Assembly (NCBI RefSeq): GCF_000801105.2
Contig: NC_079511.1
Span: 14,128,784 to 14,192,783 of the forward strand
Direction: 5' to 3'
Length of the DNA stretch: 64,000 nt
From: Raphanus sativus
Lineage: Eukaryota; Streptophyta; Magnoliopsida; Brassicales; Brassicaceae
The notes beneath the pieces are model-generated. The model did not search any database, was not told the DNA's origin, and worked only from the letters and a program-made list of their open reading frames with translations. The translations under genes and the position numbers were made by a program. Positions 35,849-48,554 of the stretch are shown piece by piece (the stretch's first letter is position 1; each line of letters starts with the position of its first letter).

Positions 35849-36067
35849 CTAGACGTTGTGGGAATTGTCGGGCTTGGTGCGAGGAGACAAGGGTGGAGAG
35901 GAGGCTGCGGAGATGATTGCACCGGGAGGCGGAGCAGGAGCTCCATACACTTGAGGATTTGTATGGATCTCACGACGGCCACGAGATTTGCCAAGGAAGT
36001 AGCAGCCGAATCCGAGAAGAAGGCAGAAGAAAATTAGAGGAAGAGATATGACCACCACCATCCCCAT
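35849..36067 (-). CDS. Small single-pass membrane protein (72 aa)
   Basis: This single-exon ORF of 72 residues has a first hydrophobic segment MVVVISLPLIFFCLLLGFGC that would span a membrane, followed by a basic GKSRGRRE stretch (cytosolic by the positive-inside rule). A proline/serine-rich tail comes next (APAPPPG, SSPPLSPRTKP). It lies between PsaF and the ubiquitin-RUB1 gene, the position of the small membrane protein At1g31335 in Arabidopsis, and I take it as the ortholog. Function is unknown. The ATG at 36067 is the first in frame, with a TC-rich leader upstream at about 36080-36160. Base composition is clearly higher in GC than the flanks, supporting real coding. Confidence 0.75.
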   Translation of the reverse strand: MGMVVVISLPLIFFCLLLGFGCYFLGKSRGRREIHTNPQVYGAPAPPPGAIISAASSPPLSPRTKPDNSHNV

Positions 36068-36806
36068 CGATCTTGAAATCTAGCTGATGTCTTCTTTCTG
36101 ATTAATTTTTTTTTGCTTTGTTTCTTGGACTCTTGGTTTTGGTTTGATTCTACTTCATTCTAGATCTATTTATATGAATGATTTAGTGGGAGGCTCTGGA
36201 AGAATCCGATGCTGTCCGGTCCGCAATTGTCTTTATTGCTTAACGTTCGAATCTCAACGGTAATTTATATTTTTTCGTGGGGTTCTTTAATATCATTTTC
36301 TCTCTTTTAGTTTTTGTGTGAATGTGTTTCATGAAAAAGAGTAGCTTGGAATTTAAGATGAATAAATAGTTCTATTCAGTTTATTTGAAGAAATAATAAG
36401 CTTATTCATTCTAATGCAAATAAATATAAATTTATTTGAAGAAATAAATCTTACTATTATAGTTCTATTCAGTTTTATAACTTCTTTGTATTACTTTTAA
36501 TACACCGGCAATCTCAATCGGCCTGATCGTATTCGATTTCGATACATAGCTTTGTCCAAATTATATTCGGGCCTCGTTACGGGCCTGTCTTTAATACTAT
36601 ATCCCTATTCACCACATAGGAACCGCTATACGAATCATTTTTCTTGAAATGAAAAGATATTCATCAAAAGTAACCAAATCCAAATAAATATTATTTTTGA
36701 TCCGATATTGGAGAGATTATTGGTAAACTGATCCAAACCCCATAGTAAATCCAAATTGCAAGTCATAGAAAAGATAAAACTCAGGAGAGAAAAAAGAGCT
36801 AACTTC
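36068..36806. other. Spacer between the membrane protein and RUB1 genes
   Basis: Promoter side of the membrane protein gene and 3' side of RUB1. A 37-bp phrase beginning TAGTTCTATTCAGTTT and one beginning AATTTATTTGAAGAAAT each recur around 36368-36480. Nothing else is recognisable. Confidence 0.35.
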
Positions 36807-39130
<2,324 letters not shown>

Positions 39131-39139
39131 TGATAAATA

Positions 39140-39799
39140 TATAGGGTTAGGCAAAAAATTTTGAATTAAAAAAAACCAAACAATCCAATCCGAAGAAGTA
39201 GTATTGCACTTTAAACAAAATTGGTTAGATATCCGAACGGGTTCAAAATTTTGGTATCTAAAAAACCAAAATCGAACCGATCCGAACCGAAATATATCGT
39301 ATATTCGAGTATATTCAAACCAGATTTATAAACTTAGTTATATTAATTATTTTTAAATTTAATATGTGAAAATAATACAAAATATATAAGATATTTTTAA
39401 TTGTCCAAAATACTTGGAAATATATACAAATAGTTAAAAAGTACATGTTTATAGCTAAACGATATTAAAATACCAAAAATATATATTGATTTCATATCTA
39501 AATATTTAAGGTAAACCAATTTTTATGTTAAGTTTAAGTATTTTGCCACACATTATTCAAAATTTTATGTTATATATTCTTTTTATTTTTAGATTTTGAG
39601 AAACTTAAACATATATGAACTTAAATTTTTTTATAAAACTAAATGAGTTATCCAAGTCCAAACCGAACCGAACCAGATAATACCTCTAATCAAAAAAAAA
39701 AAAAAAATTATTGATAACAAAATATATATTATTTATAATATCTAAATACAATATACTTTGGAAAAAAAACGCTACGCGTAGTGTGCAGATTATAACTAG
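39140..39799 (+). mobile_element. Transposon remnants ending in a Helitron-like 3' terminus
   Basis: From 39144 there are AGGGTTAGGCAAAA and ATCGAACCGATCCGAACCG motifs of hAT-like debris. At 39768-39799 a near-perfect palindrome ACGCTACGCGTAGTGT is followed by 12 nt and CTAG, then T, matching Helitron 3' ends. The 5' start was not found, so the two parts may be separate insertions. Confidence 0.45.
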
Positions 39800-41109
39800 T
39801 TCTTTTATTGTTTTTCACTTGTTTAGCCGTTTGTACTTTGTAAGATGGATTGAAGATTGATCCGTATGACGAGTTTAATCCTGGGTTTTATATAGTTGGG
39901 CCTAGCTGAGTATTCTTTACGAACCGATGCGGATCATAATTAGGTTGATTAGATTTGTGTTCTGTTTTGAGGAGAAACCCCGATTGGCAAAAATTTAAAG
40001 GGGTTCGGTTTCTCGTTCCCGAATCGATGTGTGCATTTTAACAATATGGGCCTATCCTAAGGTTGGCTAATAGAAGTTCAAACCGAATTTATTTTTTAAA
40101 ACCCATAAAACAAATAAGGATTTGGGCTGGTGTAAAAGAAGGGACTCGCAGGGGCAGCAGCTTCTCAGCTTGTTTTCGTCCTGAAAAAGTGTCATTGAAC
40201 AGCAACGAACAAAGTAACATTCCGTATATACAACAAAACGGTACATGAAGTGATATGAATCTCCGCGGGAAGAATCGCATTTTCCTACAAATAGGTCATA
40301 GGTGCCGTTAGTTTGGTAAAATGTTTATATAGATACTTCTTGCTATTTAAACTGACTCGGAAAATATATTTCCTTTCAAGCATCAACACCAAGACACATC
40401 ATAAATAATTTCAATAATTCCCATGGCAGCCACAACACGTGCTAGAAGACAAAAATGACTTTTCTTTCGAAAACGATACATAGGCCACTACTATTAATAA
40501 TTAGTGCCTTGTTTAAATTTTGTAAGTACAAATCTAATTGTTCACAAACCCTACCTAAATCTTTCTTTGTTTGAGGTCAACGAAAATTAAATGTGTTATA
40601 CTGGTTTCGTTGAGAGATATGCAATGCCGCTTTTGTTCTTTCCGACTCTTCTGACTTTCTTGTTTCTTGGTAGATGTTTACAATGGTTCAATGTGCGATG
40701 GGAACAGAAAACAACAGCCTTTATTTCTTGTGCATCTCAGTTATACAGTAACACGAAGAGGTCTCTGAATGATCTCCCCCCCCCCCCCCCGCCCCCCCAA
40801 TCGAATAGTGGATCAGTCGATCAGATTATTTTTTACGACCCCCAAAAAAAAATTGAACTCAACCCAAGCTCCTCTACATGCACAGTTCTCTGTTTTAATA
40901 CACTACAGTATGCATAAAACCTATAGTATTTTTTTTTATTTGGCTTTCATAAAATTTATGGGTAATTAGGTCGACTTTTAAACAAAATTAGTTATTTTCT
41001 AATTTAATATGTGCGCTTTTCTAAATGTTGGTTTAATTCAATTAAAATCAGTTACTCAAGCCATATACTATGCAAGCAACATATTCTAGACCACTCCCAA
41101 GCCAATATA
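39800..41109. other. Intergenic, with a long poly-C tract
   Basis: No gene is supported. A C run interrupted by one G occupies about 40776-40798. Short ORFs at 40063-40280 exist on both strands over the same bases and look like chance. Confidence 0.4.
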
Positions 41110-43373
41110 TCTATCTATCTATTACTATAAAATAAAGTTTTTTCTCTCCTGCTGACACGTAAGATGCCAGGTCAAAAATTCAAAGTCTGTGAATGCGACA
41201 CGTGTCCGTTCACTCAAAACGCGTCATTTCATTTAAGTTAAAATACAATTGGCGTTAATGGACTCCACAAGAGGAGTTGAAATAATTTTTAAGCCCATTT
41301 CTCACTAAACCTAGCAATCTCCACCGTATGTGATATTTCGCGACTTCTCTTCCGTTCAGTTCGTCGTCACTGCTCCTTCCGTTTTGAAGAATCTGATGCT
41401 TCCCCTTCCCATTAACTACATCAATAATAATTGAAAATACAGTTAGAATTACAATGACTCTCTCTTCATCTTCTCTTGATTTGCTATATATATACGGAGC
41501 TCAACCACTACACGAAATCTCGGTCATCTACTCACACCCAAACCACATCACCTATTCCTCAAAAAGGCTCCAAATCCATCTTCCCCAACCTTCCAACTAT
41601 ATTCTCCTATTATGTTGTCCCTGGTGTGTGTATAAGAGGAAGTTGATTTGAAACTGTCTTTCGTCATTTGCTCATTATTTTCTATTTAATCAGATATAAT
41701 CTATGATCATCGTATATATGTATAATACCGATCTGTCACGAATCTTTTTCTTAATTCTGCATTCATCAGTATATTCATGTATAATCCAATTCTCTCTCGA
41801 TATTTTCCTCAAAAAAGAATTACTTTGATATTAGTTCCTATCCACGGGATTTTGAAAAATGCAAGATCATGTTCTAAGCAGAATTTTTGGTTTGCAGGAA
41901 TATGCTATTTAATTGGCAGCAAATCTTTTACCGAAGATGCATGATTATGAAGAAATAAGATTTGTTTAGTGGTTTCGTCCCAATTTGCTACAAGATTAAG
42001 TAACATGATTTTGTATTTCTATTGCAGGACTTTAAGTGTGATAAGTCGGTTAGCAGAAGTAATCAGTCTAAGAGCTCAGGTGTTTGGAGATGACACATAT
42101 TGGTTGCTGAAAATGAAATCTGGTAAAGTAGAAGCAAACTAGAATCAAAGGGATCTTAGGAGACTGAACAGATGTTTAAGACATGGGGAAAAAGATTATG
42201 GAGGAAAGACTAAGAGAAACAAAATGATACTTATAGCAAACTTGGGAGTGAAGAAACTGGTGGTTCAGTGGAGAAGGTGAAGACGAATTAGTGGGAAAAA
42301 GTTAAGGTGTACCAGGCATTAATGGCTTGTTTCTTTTCTCCATATGCACATTGTTTTTTTTTAAACAGTGTCATTTGAGGTTTTGGTTTTGTTACTGAAA
42401 GAGGTGAGAAGGTTCCACATTTCACTTTTTTTTTGTTGTATGACATATTCATTATAAACACACAAACATTGGGTGGTTAAATAAAATTTAACAAACAGAA
42501 TAAGATTTACAATAAACAAGTATCATCAGATAAATTAAAAACCTATAGTTAATTTGGTTACGAAAATTGCAAAGGCCTTCAAAAAAAAATATTTGTATGA
42601 AAAACTTGCTAAGCATAATGGTTAATGACACATATTACATTATTTACATTTTAAATGTATAATTATCCAAAACAATGTAACTAATTAGTACGTCCATAAT
42701 ATTGCTATGCGAAAAAAAATTTGCATCTTCTGATAGAAAGCTATATCGCTTTAGTAGATCACATATGTTTTTAAAAACGGTTTAGTGTTAACTGCACTAT
42801 GGTTTTGTTGTTTTTGGTTAACATTCATAAAAGTTAACCGACATATTTAAGGGTTAGCTTTTTAAGGGTTCAGATGTTTGTCGATTATATAGTTTATAAA
42901 TAGGAAATTTAATTGTCGTTTGCTTTGATTTAAAAATAAAATTACATTTTATTTCCATACAGAAAAACATAAAAAATTATTCAAAATAGCGGTTGTTTTT
43001 TTTTCAAAATAAGAAATAAGAACTCATTTATGAATACATTCCTCTTGCCAGACTTCTCTTCAGGAAAAAAACCCAAATTAATATATATTCATCAATACAT
43101 ACAAAACATAAAACATTGAATATTTGTGTTTAGAGTTCCTTATTATTAACTATAGTGTATCCTCACAATAATGGTCTGCAATATTCAAACCCAAAAAACA
43201 CATAAAATTAAATCATATGATATATCATATATATAGGATTAGCATACATATCTCACAAGAACAATTTTTAAAAATATTAATAGGATAGTAACATATAATG
43301 TTTAGTAGAATACCGAAAACTGTTGAAATTATTTCAAAATTAATAACCCGCCCGTAGGGCGGGCCAGTCCTAG
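41110..43373 (+). mobile_element. Complete non-autonomous Helitron (2.26 kb)
   Basis: The 5' end follows A at 41109 and reads TCTATCTATCTATTACTATA; the CTAT repeat leaves the exact base open by four or eight. The 3' end has a perfect hairpin CCCGCCC-GTA-GGGCGGG at 43347-43363, then CCAGTC and CTAG at 43370-43373, followed by T. No target duplication, as expected. There is no Rep/helicase. The middle (41330-42350) is less AT-rich, with intron-like TTTGCAG and ATTGCAG sites at 41893-41899 and 42022-42028. Captured exon pieces are possible, but I recognise none. Confidence 0.8.
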
Positions 43374-43656
43374 TAAATTATATAACAACGACAATATGTA
43401 ATGCATTAATTCATTCCTAATCAATTTCTTATGTGACTGATGCCATGCACATGAAACAGAAGAAGGAAAAAAAAAGAAGTTATACATAGCTTCTATAATG
43501 CATGCATGTTGCATTAAGGCATCTTTATCCACGAGAGGCTCTTCTTAGAGCATCCATAATGGTGGATTCCATTGTGGAGTCCTTAGAGACTATTTTAGTA
43601 TTTTTTTTTTGTTTATTGAATAGTTAAGGGAGTCTTTGTAAAATAAGCAGTCCAAT
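43374..43656. other. Spacer interrupted by the CACTA insertion
   Basis: Sequence with AGAGCATCCATAATGGTGG and AGTCCTTAGAGAC phrases continues on the far side of the CACTA element (TTAGAAGTCCTTAGG at about 47183). The CACTA copy therefore landed in an older AGAGCATCC-type repeat. Confidence 0.4.
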
Positions 43657-44128
43657 CACTACAAGAAAACATGCATATACCGAGGGAAAAAATAGTCGGT
43701 ATGTCGTCGGAATAACGCTATTCCGACGACATACCGAGGAAATACGTCCTCGGAAAAAATTCCTCGGAATTTTATATTTCTTCGGAATTCCCTCGGAAAT
43801 TTCTGACGGAATTCCGAGGAACACAAATTCCGAGGAAATACCGAGGACCACTGTTCGTCGGAATATACCGAGGAATACGTCCGTCGGTATATTCCGAAGA
43901 CTATTCCGAGGGAAGTAATCGTCGGAAGTTCCGATTTGTACCGAGGGTATATTCCGAGGAATCCTTCCCTCGGAATTTTCAAAAAATTTAATTTAAAAAA
44001 AAAAAAATTTTAAATTAATTTTTGAAATTTAAATTTGAAAATATAAAATTTAAATTGGAAACATATTATTATATAAAATTCAAAGTCGTACAAATAAAAA
44101 AAACATTTCGAGTTTATAAAAAAAAAAG

Positions 44129-44565
44129 CTACGGGTTTTGGACGTTCGGGTCTGGCATGGTCGGGAGCACCTCGTTCGGGTGTAACCTCCTCATCATCTC
44201 CAACATTTGCTCGTTGAGCTTCTTCTGTGCCTCCCAGCCCGCCTGTTGACTCGCCACCGTGGACTCCAACGCAGATATGCGATCATCCTTGTCCTTCATC
44301 TGACCCAAAAGTACTTCTGGATCAACAAAAGGTGGTGGTGCAGCAGAAGACGGAACCGACCGGGAACGACGACCCGAACCGAACAAACGTCCCTTCTTCT
44401 TTGGAACCGCCTGAAATAGAAAAGTGCCAAAATTAAATAATAGAAAAAATAAATTGAACATCAAAAAAAGAACTTACCGATTCAACGATTTCGTTGATCC
44501 GAACCCGAGGCAAGTAGGTCGAACCCGTGGAATCGTCATCCTCGGTTTGAAGCTGAGACGCTTAA
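44129..44565 (-). pseudogene. CACTA second-gene remnant (Ptta/En/Spm transposase_24 type), C-terminal exons
   Basis: Two exons are legible: about 44565-44478 (QLQTEDDDSTGSTYLPRVRI) and 44410-44129, with a GT-AG intron of 67 nt. The last exon has a basic stretch KKKGRLFGSGRRSR, a proline spacer and a coiled-coil-like end (KDKDDRISALESTVASQQAG). It matches the tail of the TNPA-like accessory proteins of plant CACTA elements. The N-terminal part is missing, consistent with internal deletion. Confidence 0.7.
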
Positions 44566-44706
44566 ACAAAAAATAGTTTAAATATATAAAAATAGTTTAA
44601 TAATTACAAAATACTTTTAATATATTAAAATTGTTTAATAATTACAAAATTAGTTTTAATATATAAAAATTATTAAAAATTTATAATTTTTTAGTATACA
44701 TGATTT

Positions 44707-44747
<41 letters not shown>

Positions 44748-46208
44748 AAAAAATTATAAATCGTTTATAAATAGAGAAAAAAGGTTTATAAATTTTTTAA
44801 AACATTTTAAAAAACGTTTTATTATTACTGGAAACTTGGAAAACGTTTTTAAAAATAGAAAAACGCTTTTAAAAATCAAAACATGTTTTAAAAATAGGAA
44901 AACGTTTTGAATTTTAACCAAAACAAAAAAAATAATTCCAAAAAAACTAAAACAACAATCAAAACAACAATCCTAACTTAAACTATCCATTCAATCCTAA
45001 ACTATCCATCTAACAACCTAAAATCCAAAATTCTAATCTCACAAACCATAATCACTCAAATTTTTTGAAGAAAAGAGAGAGGGATAGGTGCTTACATGAT
45101 TTGGCAAAGAATTGGAGGAAACAAACGGTGGGATTCGCCGGAAATCAATGGAGGAGGAGGAACCGCGTAGAGGAAGAGAGGAGAGGAAGAGAGAAATGGG
45201 GAAGAAAGAATCGAGATATCCTAATTTTATGAGGGGTCCGACGGACATTTTCTGTCGGAATTTCCTCAGTATATTTTTAAGGGTCGTCGGAATTTCCTTG
45301 GTTTAGATATATCTGATTTTCCCGAAATGTTTGGCGGCTAGGGTTCCCGGGTAAATGAAAAAATTCCGAGGAACAAGGGTTCCTCGGAATATCTTCAGAA
45401 TATTCTGAGGAAATTCCGAGGAAACAGGGTTTGGGGTTTCAAATTCCAATTTTTTGCCGTATTTCATTTCTTATACAAATGTAATGCATACCATTGAGGA
45501 TTCTTTGTATAGATGATCATAAACCAGGAAATAACAAAATTTCAAAAATAATTGTAAGTATTCCCTTTAACATTTATTAAAGTGTATAAGTGTTTATCTT
45601 ATGTTGTGTGGTTTTCGTTCAAGCAATCGTAAAAGTGTTTGTTATTATGTTAAACACCAAAGTTTGACTTCATAATATGGTTAAGACACTTAATGAAGGT
45701 TATATACGTGTTATTCAATCCGCAAAACGTTGTTTTCGGTTTAAAACCCCAAGTTCCTCGGAATTTCCTCAGAATATTCTGAGAAAATTCCGAGGAAATA
45801 CTGAAAATCAGTACTTTCCTCGGAATTTCCTCGGAATTTTCTGAGGAAATTTCGAGGAACTAGGGGTTTTAAACCGAGAACCCACATGTTCCTCGGAATT
45901 TCCTCAGAAAATTCCGAGGAAATTTCGAGGAACAATACTTTATAATCAAATCCCTAAATCGAGAAGGTAAATTCCGAGGAAATTCCGAGGAAACCCTAAA
46001 GTCCCTCGGAATTTCCTCGGTATTTCAACAAAAAAAAAACAAAAAATAAAGCTACTCTGATTCCGAGTCAATGGCTTCTTTTTTTATGTTTTGTGAAGGA
46101 GAAGTGATATCTTGCATATTTGCATTGTTTTATCTATTCGTTCATAAGTATTTGATCATATAGATTAGGACGTAGACATCTTTAGGTCCAAACCTTTCTA
46201 TGTCTTTA

Positions 46209-46740
46209 TCAGGTGTTATAATCTGTTTTAATGTCCATCAGTCTTGTAGCAGATGATAAAGCTGAATGACCATCTCTGCAACCTTCGTACAATGGTTTCT
46301 TTCCAGCATCCAACATATCATAAAATCTTCTAGCTTCTGCATTGGATAAATTTTCCTCTCTAAAATGATCATTTACCATCTGCTCAGTACCTACACCATA
46401 ATCTACATCCGTTCTAATTGGTTCTTCTAATCTAACTGCCGGCTGAGGTTCGCTAGTACTACCAAATTCATAACCAGTTTCCCCATGATGGTACCAAATT
46501 TTGTAACTTCGTGTAAACCTACTCAAATATAGATGAGTCCAAACATCCCACTTTTTAATATTTTTTCTATTTTTACAATTAGAGCAAGGACATCTTAACT
46601 TACATGTTTCTGCTTCCGGTTGTCGGCGAACTAACCCCATGAATTCGGTTATACCTCGTTGGTATTCTTTCGTAAGCAATCTCGTCTCCGGATCAATATG
46701 AGATCGATCGATCCAAGAACGAAATAATTTGAAGAAGACA
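46209..46740 (-). pseudogene. CACTA transposase remnant (transposase-associated domain)
   Basis: On the minus strand an open stretch runs from about 46720 (FRSWIDRSHIDPETRLLTKE in frame) to the stop at 46209. It contains the plant transposase-associated domain: EYQRGITEFM, cysteine cluster CKLRCPCSNCKNRK, KKWDVWTHLYLSRF and YKIWYHHGE. The first residues of the DDE transposase region follow. The catalytic core is absent. The upstream ATG near 46741 is in another frame, so the start is unresolved. Confidence 0.7.
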
Positions 46741-47282
46741 TGTTTTTTATATCAATTTCGTGATAGTAGGAGATAAGAAGAAGAAATGGAGTGAATGAAG
46801 AGGAAGAGGGGTGGCTGTATTTATAGATGAAATCCAGCCCATATACTGAGGAAATTCCGAGGAAAAACTACCATGCCTCGAAATTTCCTCGGAATTTTTA
46901 AAATTGTCCAACAGCTATCCCAACGGCTACAAAATGTCCTCAGAATTTTAGAAATATCCGTCGTTTTTTTCGACGGAAATGGTTTCTTCGGTATTCCCTC
47001 GGAATATTCCGAGGAAATGTGTTTTCCTCGGAATTTCCTCAGAAAATTCCGAGGAAACCATATTTCTAGGTTTCCTTGGAATTTCCTCGGTTTTTCGTCA
47101 GAAAATTCCGAGGAAATCATTTTCCCTCGGAATGTCCCTCAGAATACCGATGTTTTCTTGTAGTGAATGGTGAATTCTTTTTAGAAGTCCTTAGGAAAAA
47201 AAAAGTTTGAATACTCTTCCTCTTGAGACTCCTCCATCGACATAACATACATGTATAAATGCTTTGCATACCATTGGCTTAC

Positions 47283-48433
47283 TGATATATGGTGTTTTTC
47301 ACATCATTGTACATACGTTTTCATTTGTTTCAAGTCACTAATTCGTGTCAGTCTAGTCCTTTTTGACCTTTTACAGGTCTGGAGTTAGCAGAAGAAAGAA
47401 GAGAAGGTGCCTGATGAAAAGAAGTCCTTTTGGAGCATTCCTGCGGAGAACACTCAAGAGAACAGTCCCGAGACTGATCTCTCTCAAGCGGAACAAGCAG
47501 ACGGAGTGATCCGGTGATTGTTCCAGACAAATATGGAAACTCCTATTTCGGGAATTGAAGCCCTGTTGCCCTAATCTCTTTCCTTCTGATTGGCGCCTCC
47601 ATATAAAACGCCACCTATCTATTTTCTATTTTTTTTACGCTAGTTTTTACAAGAGAACACTGAGTATTTGCGATCTGCAACTTGTAAGGGAGAAGAACCA
47701 ATCCTCTCATAGAGAAGATCATCTGAACCCTATTGTTTCATACTCTGTTCTTATGCAATTTTATTCAGGATTTATGTCTTTGTCTATGTGCATCATGATC
47801 GAGTAGTGACCTTGCTCGCCTAGGGTTTTTAGGGTGTTGAGACATGAGCTAAACATAGATAAGCGATCCATAACTGTTCTTCATTCATACTGTTCTTACT
47901 GCTTTCATTAAACTGATCACTTGATGTTAGATCACTAGTTCATCACCTAGTTAACCGCTTAGGATGATAACTTGACATGTATTGAATGAGCTTAGTATCC
48001 CTAATCAGCGAAAGTAGATATTAGGGTGGTAAGTGAACTGATCGGACCTGTTCTCTAAAGCTTGCAATCGATCCTCATCCCAACGACAGTTAGGTGGTGA
48101 GATCGACCTGCAAAGCGATCACTGCCACGACAGTGGAGTGTTCCAGCTTAGTGATCCGAGTTCTAGAAAGCACTTCATCGCGCTTGAATAATTGTTTGGC
48201 TCCAATTCAACACCCAATGAAATACCCTAGGCTAGCTCTTGTTTAATTGAATCAATCTCGTGTTTATTTTGCTTGTTTACTATCGCCTATTTCAACCAAA
48301 TCATATCTTCTTCTTAGCTTGATTCTGAAACTTATAGAACTAGAGTGTAGACTGGTCCTCTGGATTTGAATCTCAAGTACTACAATTGCAACTGTTAACT
48401 TGGCAGTAGCAAGGATTCATTTTTAGTGTATCA
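47283..48433 (+). repeat. Putative 5' LTR of the Athila-type retrotransposon
   Basis: The right edge is fixed by the primer-binding site: GTGTATCA ends at 48433, six bases before it. The left edge is inferred from a matching TGATATA at 47283, giving about 1150 bp. TGTCAGTCTAG at 47346 is an alternative start. The 3' LTR is not in the assembled sequence, so neither limit can be confirmed by comparison. Confidence 0.5.
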
Positions 48434-48438
48434 AGTTT

Positions 48439-48454
48439 TGGCGCCGTTGCCGGG
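48439..48454 (+). other. Primer-binding site complementary to tRNA-Asp 3' end
   Basis: TGGCGCCGTTGCCGGG complements the 3' end of plant aspartate tRNA including CCA, the primer used by Athila-group elements. It lies just after the LTR and 101 bp before the gag ORF. Confidence 0.85.
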
Positions 48455-48554
48455 GGGGGGGACCAGATTTTTTACCTCTAATTTTCGGTTTCATATCTAG
48501 TCTAAGATATCTAACTCGTGTTATTTTCTTTGTTTCAGCTGATGATCCAGGTGC

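Larger units (their letters stand above)
43654..47168 (-). mobile_element. CACTA (En/Spm) transposon, internally deleted
   Basis: The element spans 43657-47165 (3509 bp). It begins CACTACAAGAAAACAT and ends with the inverted copy ATGTTTTCTTGTAGTG. A 3-bp AAT target duplication lies at 43654-43656 and 47166-47168. Subterminal DNA at both ends is packed with TTCCGAGGAA and its variants in both orientations, the sort of repeated site that CACTA transposase-accessory protein binds. A further block of the motif lies at 45360-46030. Only the start of one gene and the end of another remain on the minus strand, so the element is non-autonomous. The terminal 16 bp are identical at the two ends, suggesting a fairly recent insertion. 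Confidence 0.92.

Noticed and set aside
43624..43982. Minus-strand ORFs rich in R, F, P and S at the CACTA end
   Set aside because: Produced by translating the repeated TTCCGAGGAA motif, and the two overlap in different frames.
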